Assembly: GCA_963826795.1 (NCBI GenBank)
Contig: CAWGYT010000018.1
Span: 62,001 to 126,000, forward strand
Reading direction: 5' to 3'
DNA: 64,000 nucleotides
DNA from: CAWGYT01 sp963826795
GTDB taxonomy: Bacteria; Planctomycetota; Planctomycetia; Pirellulales; Pirellulaceae
Position 1 is the first letter of the stretch, and every line of letters begins with the position of its first letter. The notes below the pieces were generated by a model. That model saw only the letters and a list, made by a program, of their open reading frames with translations, was not told the DNA's origin and ran no database searches. Positions 42,612 to 51,741 of the stretch are shown one piece after another. Both the position numbers and the translations under genes were made by a program.

Positions 42612-43217
42612 TCAGGACAGGGACACGGCGGGAGCCTGCTGGATCGCAACTCGATCCTCGACTTCCACCGGGAAACGGTTTTCGGGGAACCCTAGCAGAG
42701 GCGCGACGGCAATCGCCGGGAAGCTCTCGCGATAGGTGTTGAAGCTCATGACCCAATCGTTGAAAGCCTGCCGCGCGAAGGCGACTTTGTTTTCAGTCGA
42801 CGTCAGTTCTTCCGTCAACATGGCAACGTTTTCGTTCGCCTTGAGCTCCGGATAGGCCTCCATCACGAAGTTCAGCCGACTCAGCGCGTTGGTCAACACG
42901 CCCTCCGCCCCGACCCAACTCTTGAGGGCCTCCGCATTCGCTGGGTTCTGAGCTGCTTGAGCCAGCCCGGCGTTCGCCTGATTGCGCGCCGCAATCACGT
43001 TTTCAAGCGTCTGACGTTCGTGCTGCATGTATCCCTTGACACACTCGACCAGGTTCGGAATCAGATCGTAGCGACGCCGCAGCTGCACCTCGATCTGAGC
43101 GAATCCGTTGTCACAGAAGTTCTTGAGAGAGACGAGTTGGTTGTAGGTGGAGATCGTGACTGCGGCCACCAGGACCAGCATGACGGCACAGGCCGTCGCC
43201 GCGAGGGCGGGAATCAT
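42612..43217 (-). CDS. lemA: LemA family protein
   Basis: 201 residues. One N-terminal membrane helix (about 3-22), then the LemA helical domain: YNQLVSLKNFCDNGFAQIEV, RRYDLIPNLVECVKGYMQHE, and SRLNFVMEAYPELKANENV. The last 20 residues are variable. The domain is expected to face the periplasm. Function is not well defined; it is repeatedly coupled to M48 proteases, as here. Promoters for this gene and for yceH must share the 190-base divergent gap. Confidence 0.92.
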   Translation of the reverse strand: MIPALAATACAVMLVLVAAVTISTYNQLVSLKNFCDNGFAQIEVQLRRRYDLIPNLVECVKGYMQHERQTLENVIAARNQANAGLAQAAQNPANAEALKSWVGAEGVLTNALSRLNFVMEAYPELKANENVAMLTEELTSTENKVAFARQAFNDWVMSFNTYRESFPAIAVAPLLGFPENRFPVEVEDRVAIQQAPAVSLS

Positions 43218-43410
43218 AAGGGCAGCTCCCCTTCAAATGGATCGTATCGAGTGACTCAGAGCCATGCGGCTTAGGAAACCTAGCTCATCCCCGCGCTCGT
43301 CCACGTTCGCCTGTGCGTGATCAAGCTTGTAACGAACTGACGAGTTGCTTAGATTGCTGGCACGCTGAATCACCGCGGAACACTGGGACATTGAGCCGAG
43401 GGAGTCAATC

Positions 43411-44212
43411 ATGAGTGCTGAAGCGCAGGCGGCCGGCGGCACGATTCCGCCCAAATGGACTCCGCTGGGCCGCGTCGAGCGACGGGTGCTGGGCGTGCTG
43501 GTCGAAAAAGCAAAGACGACGCCGGATGCCTACCCGCTGACGCTCAACGCGCTCACCAACGGTTGTAACCAAAAAAGCAATCGCGACCCGCAAATGAACC
43601 TCCAACCCGACCAGGTCGAGAACTCACTGGAGAAGTTACGGCACCTGTCGGCCGTCATCGAGGTCTCCGGCGGCGGTCGCGTCTCGAAATATCGCCACTT
43701 GATCTACGAATGGATGGGGATCAACAAGGTCGAGGCCGCCGTGATGACAGAGCTCTTGCTGCGCGGGCGCAAACGGTCGGCGAACTCCGCGGCGCGCGGC
43801 GAGGATGGAACCTATCGCGGACGTCGGGGCCCTGATGCCCGTCCTGGAATCGTTACAGGAGAAAGGCCTGGTCATTTCACTCACTCCCTCGGGCCGAGGC
43901 CAGATCGTGACCCACGCCTTGTTCCTGCCCGAAGAAATGGCCAAGGTCAAGGCCAGTGCCGCAGCCAGCTCAAACGAGCCCGCCGTCGCCGACCGCCCCG
44001 CGGCGCCCACGACAACCACGATTGAACGCAGCCCGTCCGCCGGTCGTCCCGGTCAACCCGGTCAACCCGCCCCCTCCGCTGACAGCCGATCGCGTGACAG
44101 CGGATCGCTGACGTCGGAAGTGGCCGAGCTGCGTTCGGCCGTTGAGCAGCTGCGGGCGGAAGTCGACCGGCTGAAAAGCGACGTTCAGGATCTGTGGTCA
44201 AGTCTCAGCTGA
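43411..44212 (+). CDS. yceH: YceH family (DUF480) protein, broken by two frameshifts
   Basis: The first frame encodes the winged-helix region (RRVLGVLVEKAKTTPDAYPL, NQKSNRDP, ..EAAVMTELLLRG) to about base 43774. The conserved AQTVGELR piece is in the next frame (about 43776-43795), and ARMEPIADVGALMPVLESLQ onward, through GRGQIVTHALF and a coiled-coil tail (VAELRSAVEQLRAEVDRLKS), is in the third, ending at 44212. Restoring one G in cgcgggcgcaa and one C in ggcgcgcggcg rejoins the whole family sequence of about 267 residues. Function unknown, DNA-binding fold. Probably an intact gene with two lost bases. Confidence 0.82.
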
Positions 44213-44432
44213 CCCGCCCCTGGAAGACAACCCGCAGGCCCTCCGTCCCGGCAAACGGCTCGCCACGCTGGTTTCGCATGACAACCCGCTGCGGCACTAG
44301 ACGGAGGCCGGTTGGATCCCCGACAATGAATTCCGGCGGCTTGGTCTCGTGAACTGGCAAACGGAGCCCCATCTCCGGAACTGCCACACCGTCGCCCTTT
44401 GAAACACCCCTTGCGTTAACAAGCCAACCGCC

Positions 44433-44783
44433 ATGCCTCACGAGTTCATCTTGATCCCGGGCCGCACCAGCAAACAAGGCTCGGGGATCAGCGAAGGCAA
44501 GTTTCGTGACAACTATCAGTCCGAAATCAACACCCTGCAGGTAAACCCCCAAGACATGCAGCGCCTGGATTTGCAGGAAGGTGACCGTGTCAGGCTGCGC
44601 AGTGATTTTGGCCAGATCGAAGTCGCGGTCAAACCGTCGGCGGGCGATGAATTGCCCGAGGGAATTCTGTTTATCGCCTATGGGGATCTCTCAAGTCGCT
44701 TGATGGGTGGCGACACGCACGGCTCCGGGATGCCCACAAGTAAGGGACTGGATGTGCGGCTGGAGTTGATCGAGCAGGCCTGA
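44433..44783 (+). CDS. Formylmethanofuran dehydrogenase subunit D-like molybdopterin-binding protein
   Basis: 116 residues forming one molybdopterin-dinucleotide-binding beta barrel: LIPGRTSKQGSGISEGKF, LNPQDM-like VNPQDMQRLDLQEGDRVRL, and DTHGSGMPTSKGLDVRLE. This is the pattern of FwdD/FmdD, the small subunit of tungsten or molybdenum formylmethanofuran dehydrogenase. Planctomycetes carry tetrahydromethanopterin C1 genes, where the homologue belongs to the formyltransferase/hydrolase complex. No fwdA/B/C neighbours lie in the window. The preceding 220 bases hold no supported gene. Confidence 0.78.
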   Translation: MPHEFILIPGRTSKQGSGISEGKFRDNYQSEINTLQVNPQDMQRLDLQEGDRVRLRSDFGQIEVAVKPSAGDELPEGILFIAYGDLSSRLMGGDTHGSGMPTSKGLDVRLELIEQA

Positions 44784-44796
44784 GGAGTTGCGACAG

Positions 44797-47443
44797 ATGG
44801 AGGGACGCCCATCTCCACGCGGCAGGACGGAGCTCGGCGACCGGCGCTCCCTGATCCGCCGTTGGGCCTTTCGCTGCGCACTGGCCGGAGCTGGCTGGCT
44901 CGGAGCTGGCTGGCTCGGAGCTGGAGGAGTCGGGATGGCCGAAGTCGGGATGGCCGACGCCGAAGCGAATCGAAGCTACGAAGCGAGATTCGCGACACGG
45001 CTCCAACAGCGACAACTCGTGCGACTGGCCGAAGACTACTGTCGGCAACAGCTGCGGCGCGCGGACCTTGCCGACGCGACGCGCGCCGAACTGATTGAGC
45101 AACTGCTGCGGGCGGTGGCGACGCAAGCCATGGACGAACGGACGCTGACGGACGTCCGTGCGTGGGAGCGGGCGGAGGCGATCCCAGCGGAATTCGCGGA
45201 AACGCTGCGCGATCCGTTGGCGCGCATCCGGATCACGTTTCAGGCGCAGCTGGTGACGCTCGCGCGCGGCACTTGGCTGGCCAGCACCGCGGCGCTCGAT
45301 CCCGATCCACCCGCGCGTCGGACCGAGGCCGCCGGGCTGCTGCGGAACGTGACTCGGGCGCTCGAAGATCTTGACCAGCAACTCGAGCACTCGCTGCGGC
45401 AGCCGCCCTTGAGCGACGAGCCGGCGACGCGGCGAGCCGGCGAGCGGTTGCGACATCAGGTCCGATACAAGTTGGGCGATGCATTCCTCCAGCACGCACT
45501 TTGCTATTCCCGCGGGACGCCCGATCAGATCCACTTGTTGACGCGGGCGCTCGAGCAATTCGCCGCGATCGCACGGCTTCAGCCGCCTTCCGACTTGACG
45601 CTCGAAAGCCGCCTCCGCGAAGTCGAATGTCACCGTCGCCTGGGAAACGAAGCGCCTGCCCAGCAGGGTCTTGCGCAGTTCGATGACGAACCGCTTGACG
45701 AGGGCTTCCTCCGAAGACGGAACGTCGAGGCGGCGGAGTTGCAGATTGACCAGGGACATCCCGAACTGGCCATCGAGTCGCTGCTGGCTGAAGAAAAACA
45801 ACCGCGCGGCGACGTGGCGCCCGACGTGCAAGCGGCTCTCCATTTCGGCCTGATTCGAGCGTACTTGGCGCGCGCCGAACAAACCCGACGTGGCGACGCG
45901 TCGGATGAGGCAACCGCTTGGGAGACGTTGGCGCTCGAGCAACTGCAGATCCTCGAGCGATCGCTTTCACCCTATTGGGTCCGACGCGCCGAGGCCATGC
46001 TGGCCGGCCACGCGAAGACGCCCGCCGCCAGTGCGGGGCCCGAAGTCTTGGCTCGAACCGCGGCCAACTTCTATCGACGCGGGCAGATTCCCGACGCGGT
46101 GGTCGCCTTTCAACGAGCAGCCGATCTGGCCGAGGAATCCGAAAACGCGGCTGCCGCCGTTCCTTATCGGCTCCAAGCCGCGGCGCTGCTGCACCAATCA
46201 GGACAGCACGCCGCCGCTTTATCCGCATTCCAAGCCGTGATCCGAGCCGATCCGAACGGCCCCCGCGCGGCCCAAGCCAGTTGGCTGGCCATCGTCAACG
46301 CCGCGCAGTTAACCCGCGAACAATCCGACTTTGCACCGCAATACGACCAATTGCTCCAGAATCACCTTCAGCAATGGCCTGACGATCCCACGACAAATCA
46401 AGTTCGCCTCTGGACGGGTCGCCTGCGCCAGCAGCAAGCGGACCTACCGGCCGCGATTGCCATTTGGAAAGCCATCCCGCCGGATTTCGCCGAATGGCCG
46501 ATCGTCCAGTCAAGCATTCGTGCGGCCTACGTCCGACAGCTGACCGACCCCAGAACCGCGCCCAGTTCGGTTGAACGGCTGGCGCGCGAGGGCATTGACT
46601 ATTTCATGCAATCGGTCCCCCGTGCGATCCATCCCGACAGCTCGCCCTCTCCGTCCGTCTGCGACGCCGCACTGACCGCCTCCGAGTTCAGTCTCTGCTT
46701 CACCAACGCCACCTCAGAACAGGCGCTGGGACCGTTGCGTCTGCCCGGAGTCGGTTCGGAATGCGAACAGCGGTTTCCCGATCGAAAGCGCGCCTGGAAG
46801 GCCTGGTCTCCACGCTCGCCGACCAACCCTCGGATTGGGTCCAGACGGTCCGCTGGGAGCAAGTCGACTTGGCAGTTCCCCTACTCGATCGACTCAATCG
46901 CGCCGTCCAGGCCCAACCGGTCAGGGCTCGCTTCGCCGAAACTCTGGCGGCCGAAACTCTGGCGGCCGAAACGCAGGCGGCCGAAACTCTGGCGGCCGAA
47001 ACGCAGGCGGAATGGGCTCGACTCCTGAGGAACTTACCCGAGCACGCCGAGAATCCGCATATCCAGGAACTTGAAGCAACCGCGCTCACGCAGCTGGGCG
47101 CCGCGCCGAAGCCATTCAGCTGTACCAAGACCTGGCGCGCCGCGAGCCCCGTCAGGCGGCGTGGCAGGCGTCTTTGGCCAGACTCCTGGAAGACAACCAG
47201 ACCGAGGCCGACGACCGCCTCGCCCTCGACTCGTGGCGGAGAGTGGTTCGCCTCAGCCCCGCGGCGACGGAAGCGTGGTTTTCGGGAAAACTGGGCATCG
47301 CGCGCCTCCTGATCCGGCAAGGCGACAAGCCGCGAGCCGCCGAAATGCTGCAGGTCCTGCAGGCACTCCACCCCGGTCTCGGTGGACCGCAGCAAGCGAT
47401 CGAGTTGGAACAGCTGTTGCAGCAAGCGACGATCGACCCGTGA
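44797..47443 (+). CDS. Large TPR-type exported protein, two frameshifts
   Basis: The start is ATG 44797, with GAGGAG nine bases upstream. A signal-like hydrophobic stretch made of five-residue repeats (AGWLG) is followed by about 650 helical residues with tetratricopeptide character (FYRRGQIPDAVVAFQRAADL, LLHQSGQHAAALSAFQAVI, GRLRQQQADLPAAIAIWKAI). Coding changes frame at about 46750 and again at about 47100 (ctgggcgccgcgcc), each fitting one missing base. Rejoined, the end is RRAEAIQLYQDLARREP ... MLQVLQALHPGLGG, stop 47443. About 880 residues in total. Probably a periplasmic scaffold; function unknown. Confidence 0.75.
44887..44961. repeat. Five 15-bp units in the signal-peptide region of the TPR gene
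   Basis: ggagctggctggctc twice (44887-44916) and a variant (44917-44931), then gggatggccgaNgNc twice (44932-44961). They encode GAGWL-type and GMAEV/GMADA pentapeptides, so the repeat builds part of the hydrophobic signal. Confidence 0.8.
46935..47009. repeat. Five 15-bp units late in the TPR gene
   Basis: gccgaaactctggcg and gccgaaacgcaggcg alternate over five units (46935-47009), encoding AETLA and AETQA pentapeptides in the restored frame. Confidence 0.85.
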
Positions 47444-47668
47444 CGCCCGACGGATCGGATCAGGCCGACACGCGGTCGATTCGCGATTCTTAGGCCGCCA
47501 GATTCATCTTGACCCAATTCGAGAGATGGATAGATTGTTGCGTCTGAGATGCAATTCATCGTGCGGACGGCAAGGACCAAGCCGCCACCCCGCAGGCGAC
47601 GCACGATGACGACGAAATGGATGTCGTTGACCCACCGCATTGTCGAAGGGAATCGCTCATGAATCGCA

Positions 47669-48397
47669 GTGTTGCGTTGCTCAGCAACCGCTTTGGCCTC
47701 GCTGACGTGTCTGCCCGCCACTTGGCTCTCGGCGACCTCCGCCGCGATGATCACGCAATCCCAAGGTTTCGGCGGACAGCCCAGTCTGACGAAGGTCGTC
47801 GAGTTCGCGCAGTTCGACCCATCCTACGGGACGCTCGCATCCGTGGAATGGCGTTTCAATCTGGGCATCGAAGGAGGTTCCTTAACGGTCGACAACGACG
47901 GAGCCGTCCCCGCTCAGGTGTCGGTTCAGCTCGGTGCGCGCGGCAGCCTCGCCTCCGACGACGTCCCCCTGCTGAACAGCTCGCTTCAGCCGATTCTGTC
48001 GGGCTCGACCTCCGTGTCCGCTTCCACCGGATCGACGTTCAATCTCGCCGCGGACAACGGAGATGGGATGACGTTCGATCCCACCATGCCCGATGCCCAA
48101 ACACACCTCGGGGGGATCGCCTCGATGTCCGGCTCGGACACCGTGGACGCGTCGTTCATCAGTCAATATCTCGGCACGGACATGTTTGAATTGATCGTCG
48201 ATCTTGACCAAGTGCTGGATTTCGGAGGTACCGGGGGCGTATCCGGTCAATTTGATCCCGTGCTGGCCTGGCCAACGGTCACGCTCATTTACGAATTCAA
48301 CGAGATCGTCCCAGAACCGACCTCGACGCTCCCCGCCGTGGTCGGCCTACTGACGCTCGTCGGCCTGTCACCCAGGCAGCGGCGAGCACCGCACTAA
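47669..48397 (+). CDS. PEP-CTERM protein with choice-of-anchor E domain
   Basis: 242 residues. The GTG at 47669 gives a clean signal peptide (CSATALASLTCLPATWLSA). An ATG ten bases upstream is in another frame, so a start or indel problem is possible. The body is a beta-rich anchor-E domain (QSQGFGGQPSLTKVVEFAQF, LIYEFNEI), ending with the sorting signal VPEPTSTLPAVVGLLTLVGL and RQRR. PEP-CTERM proteins are cleaved by exosortase and linked to exopolysaccharide or the surface. A strong terminator follows 60 bases downstream. Confidence 0.85.
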   Translation: MLRCSATALASLTCLPATWLSATSAAMITQSQGFGGQPSLTKVVEFAQFDPSYGTLASVEWRFNLGIEGGSLTVDNDGAVPAQVSVQLGARGSLASDDVPLLNSSLQPILSGSTSVSASTGSTFNLAADNGDGMTFDPTMPDAQTHLGGIASMSGSDTVDASFISQYLGTDMFELIVDLDQVLDFGGTGGVSGQFDPVLAWPTVTLIYEFNEIVPEPTSTLPAVVGLLTLVGLSPRQRRAPH

Positions 48398-48458
48398 ATC
48401 GCGAACAACGCGGCGCGCCACGCCGCGGCAATGCATTCGATGGAGCCCCCCCTTGAGC

Positions 48459-48503
48459 AAGGAGACAGATGGTCCTCGGACCTCTGTCTCTTTGCTTTTT
48501 TTA
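48459..48503 (+). terminator. Intrinsic terminator after the PEP-CTERM gene
   Basis: AAGGAGACAGA (48459-48469) and GGTC (48471-48474) pair with GACC and TCTGTCTCTTT (48479-48493), with one bulged T and a CTCG loop. GCTTTTTTT follows. This is the best Rho-independent terminator in the window. Confidence 0.85.
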
Positions 48504-48537
48504 TGAAGCGGCGAGGAGCGGGAGGGCGAGGACCGGA

Positions 48538-49911
48538 TCAAACGAGCCGGTCCAGGACGGCCAGGGGCCAGCGACTCAGCGGGGCGATTCGATTTGCGGC
48601 GGCGGCGTTCGGGACGAAAACCAGGCCGCGATCGTTCGGTAGCGGGCCAAGATCCAGATCACCGACATGCCGCCATTCGGCTTCCGACCGCCAGTCCGCC
48701 TTCCCCGAGCGTTCGCACTGGTAGAAGGGCCGCATCGCCTGCGGGAGGTGCTCCCAGAGCTCGGCGTCACCGTATCGGACCGGTCGGGCCCCGCGAGCGG
48801 CGAGCCATCGCGTTTCGATCCCGATTCCGTAGCACTCGAAGTCCCAACGCTGTTGGTGGGGACGGAAGGTGCGCAGTCGAGCCAGTTCTTCCAGCGGCCG
48901 CGCCGTGAAGCTGACGACCGCGGTTTGGCCGCGAATCAGGCGACGGGTTGCCAAGAGTCGCTGCATGCGGAGAATCCGTTCCAGTGCGGCGGAGGCCGAT
49001 CGATCGCGAAACGCCGGGCGGAAGAGCAGGTCTCGAACGTAGTCGGCTTCCGATTGGTCTGGCCAGGGCCCTTGGCTGCGGCGAGTCCAATGAAACAAAA
49101 AGGCTTGAGCCTCGTCTGGGCCAAGTTTTATCGACTGAGTTGCCGAATCGGCGGCGTTCAGGTCCGCGACCGGGGGTTCTTCGTCGCGTGGCTCAGTGGC
49201 GTCCGTCCGATCCCACGTGATCGCCCCCTGACGGCGCCAACCGCGGGCGAGCGACGCGGGCACGCAGTCGGGCCCCAATGCCAGGACAACCCGCTTGTCT
49301 CGAAAGGCGTCCTTGGTGAATGCGGCATCGAGCAGCCGATGGAGATTTCCCTGTGGCCTCACGTAGAGCACGTGCAGTTCATCGGCGAGTGACGCCAACG
49401 CGCGATCGGCCAGTGGCAGCGATTCCAGCTCGGGTGCGGCGCGGGGCTCGACGCAAGGCGAGACGAACCAGCAGGGGCTCGACATCCCGATCGGTGCGGC
49501 CAACCGTCGGGCCACGCGTTGCCACCACTGATCCCAGTCATCGGTGTGCGATGGCAGTTCAACGACCCCCACTCGAATCGGCCGCAGATCGCCCAGGTGG
49601 CGCAACCAACGATCGCACGTCGTCCCTTCACAGCGGATCAGGACGCGATCCGTGCGTTCCGCATACCGAACGACCCGTCCGAGCGCATCCAGCCAGCCAG
49701 GGCGCCGGTCGGGAGCACGACCAATCCGCGAGCTAAGGACCGTCAGCAGGGGGCGACTTCCCCACGCCTGGTCCGTCCCCTCGCCCGTCGCGATGCGACG
49801 TGCGGCCAACAGATCTCCGGCGGGTGGCTCACGAAACAATTCGATCAAGAGGCGATCGCCCGGGCGCGCCGCGGCCAAATCTCGCGAATCCGTACGGCGC
49901 CGTCGACTCAT
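48538..49911 (-). CDS. Conserved-looking hypothetical protein
   Basis: 457 residues from ATG 49911, with AGGAAAGG upstream; earlier in-frame starts run into Arg-rich non-coding-like sequence. No signal peptide or membrane helix. Composition is normal for a cytoplasmic protein, with many Trp and Arg residues. Segments such as VLSSRIGRAPDRRPGWLDAL and VLALGPDCVPASLARGW look structured, but I recognise no family. The first part is built of alternating strands and helices, perhaps a receiver-like or Rossmann-like fold. It converges on the terminator and is divergent from upp. Function not assigned. Confidence 0.7.
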   Translation of the reverse strand: MSRRRRTDSRDLAAARPGDRLLIELFREPPAGDLLAARRIATGEGTDQAWGSRPLLTVLSSRIGRAPDRRPGWLDALGRVVRYAERTDRVLIRCEGTTCDRWLRHLGDLRPIRVGVVELPSHTDDWDQWWQRVARRLAAPIGMSSPCWFVSPCVEPRAAPELESLPLADRALASLADELHVLYVRPQGNLHRLLDAAFTKDAFRDKRVVLALGPDCVPASLARGWRRQGAITWDRTDATEPRDEEPPVADLNAADSATQSIKLGPDEAQAFLFHWTRRSQGPWPDQSEADYVRDLLFRPAFRDRSASAALERILRMQRLLATRRLIRGQTAVVSFTARPLEELARLRTFRPHQQRWDFECYGIGIETRWLAARGARPVRYGDAELWEHLPQAMRPFYQCERSGKADWRSEAEWRHVGDLDLGPLPNDRGLVFVPNAAAANRIAPLSRWPLAVLDRLV

Positions 49912-50198
49912 TCGCCTTTCCTGACCCTTCGGACCCCACCGATGGCCACGATGGGCGAAATCCGCGGTGGCTTGTGTTCGGAGTCGTTTATACCGCGAAC
50001 CAGGCGAACCGGACAATCGGCATGCCACCTTGGTCCCGCGCGCCCTGCGTGCACGTCGCCAGCGGATCGCGACCGACTCCGCGCCAGACGACCGCTCGTC
50101 CGCGAAATCTGTGGGGGGACGTTGCCTGGAAGCCAGGCCAAGATCTGTTAAGCTGCCCTCTTCGTGACTCGTGAGTCTTAACCGCTGGAGGCCTTGGG

Positions 50199-50843
50199 GT
50201 GTCGAGCGCCAACCTGGTCGAACATCCGTTGATCAAGCGACATATCGCACAGCTGCGGGACGTCGAAACGCAGCCCGAGGAGTTTCGATTGGTACTCCGC
50301 CGTCTGGCCGTCCTGTTGGCCTATGAAGCAACCCAGGATCTGTTGCTCGAGCCGATCACGGTGAGGACGCCCTTGGCGGAGACCACGGGGGAACGATTGA
50401 GTCAGCGGATTGGAATCGTGCCCATTCTCCGCGCGGGGCTCGGGATGGTCGATCCGGTCATCGATCTGATCCCCGAGGCTCAGGTGTGGCATCTCGGGCT
50501 CTATCGTGATGAGGCGACGGCGCAGCCCGTGGAGTACTATAGCAAGCTACCCGACGACCGGCCGGTGGACGTTGCCTTGATTGTCGATCCGATGCTTGCA
50601 ACCGGCGGCTCGGCTCTGGCCGCACTGAGCGTCTTGCGTCGTTGGGGCGTCCGCCACCTGAAACTGCTTTCGGTGATTGCCGCGCGAGACGGAATCGAAC
50701 GGGTCCTCAACGAGGCTCCTGAAACGCAGATCTACGTTTGTGGCATCGATGCGGAATTGAACGATCGGAAGTTTATCGTGCCGGGACTGGGCGACGCGGG
50801 CGATCGCACCTTCAATACGCTTGCGCCACCCTCGCAGTCCTGA
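50199..50843 (+). CDS. upp: Uracil phosphoribosyltransferase
   Basis: 214 residues from GTG 50199 (CTGGAGG upstream). UPRT features: HPLIKRHIAQLRD, PILRAGLGM, LGLYRDEATAQPVEYY, PRPP loop VDPMLATGGSA, and GLGDAGDRTFNT at the C-terminal uracil site. It converts uracil and PRPP to UMP in the cytoplasm. It is the first gene of a pyrimidine-salvage neighbourhood (nupC, cdd, deoA/pdp follow within 4 kb), with an SDR in between. Confidence 0.94.
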   Translation: MSSANLVEHPLIKRHIAQLRDVETQPEEFRLVLRRLAVLLAYEATQDLLLEPITVRTPLAETTGERLSQRIGIVPILRAGLGMVDPVIDLIPEAQVWHLGLYRDEATAQPVEYYSKLPDDRPVDVALIVDPMLATGGSALAALSVLRRWGVRHLKLLSVIAARDGIERVLNEAPETQIYVCGIDAELNDRKFIVPGLGDAGDRTFNTLAPPSQS

Positions 50844-50889
50844 ACGGGTGAGACGAGGCCGAGACCTTCGAATCGGAGGCGACAACCCG

Positions 50890-51674
50890 ATGACGATTGA
50901 TCTGCGGGGACACCGTGCCCTCGTCACGGGATCGACGCAAGGCGTGGGCCGCGCGATCGCGGAGTCCTTGGCGGCGGCCGGCGCGGATGTGGTCGTGCAT
51001 GGGCTGCGGATCGACGCCAACGCTCATGCGGCCGAGCAGGCGTGTGCGGCTCACGGCGTCCAGACCGCGCTGATCGAGGCCGATCTGGCGGGCTCGACGC
51101 AGCCCGCGGTCGAGCGTGTTTTCGAACTGGCAACGAGCGCCCTGCCGGACATTGATTTGCTGGTCAACAACGCGGGAACCTACGCCGACGTTCCGTTTCT
51201 GGACATGACCGTCGAGTCGTTCGAACGAACCTGGCGACTGAACGTCAGTGCCGCTTTTTTCTGACGCAGGCCTTTGCCCGCGCGTGGGTCGCCCAACAGG
51301 TCGCGGGACGCGTGCTGATGATCGGCTCGATTAACGGCCGCTTGGCCGAGCCGACTCATGCCGGCTACGACACGTCGAAGGGGGCGGTCGAGATGATGGT
51401 TCGCACGCTGTGCGTCGAGCTGGCGCCCCACAAGATCCGCGTCAATGGCCTCGCCCCCGGCCTCTTTCGAACGCCGCTGACCGAGCGTGCCCTGTCGGAT
51501 CCGCACGTGCTGAAATGGATGCAGTATCACACACCCAATGGCCAGGTCCCGGGTCCCGAGGTCGCGGGCGAGTGCGCGGCCTTTCTGTTGAGCGACGCGG
51601 CGCAACACGTCCACGGACAAATGCTGCTCGTGGACGGAGGGATGAGTGTTTGGCAACAGCCGGACCCCTGGTGA
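50890..51674 (+). CDS. SDR-family oxidoreductase, one frameshift
   Basis: ATG 50890 with GGAGGCG upstream. The first frame has the cofactor loop GSTQGVGRAI and NNAGTYADVPF but stops after LNVSAAFF at 51264. The second frame continues LTQAFARAWVAQQ, MIGSINGRLAE, the catalytic YDTSKGA, and GQMLLVDGGMSVW to 51674. Adding one T to the six-T run at 51255-51260 joins both into a normal 262-residue SDR. The substrate is unknown, although 3-ketoacyl or sugar reductases are closest in pattern. The four-gene context does not explain its role. Confidence 0.82.
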
Positions 51675-51741
51675 ACCGTCGATCTGCCAGGAACCGCCTC
51701 ACTCTCATTCCGCCACCCATCTCAAACCCAGCGAAGGTACC

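Noticed and set aside
44205..44552. 115-codon minus-strand frame between yceH and the FwdD-like gene
   Set aside because: Half of it is antisense to the FwdD-like gene, and the remaining part has no start signal or family feature.
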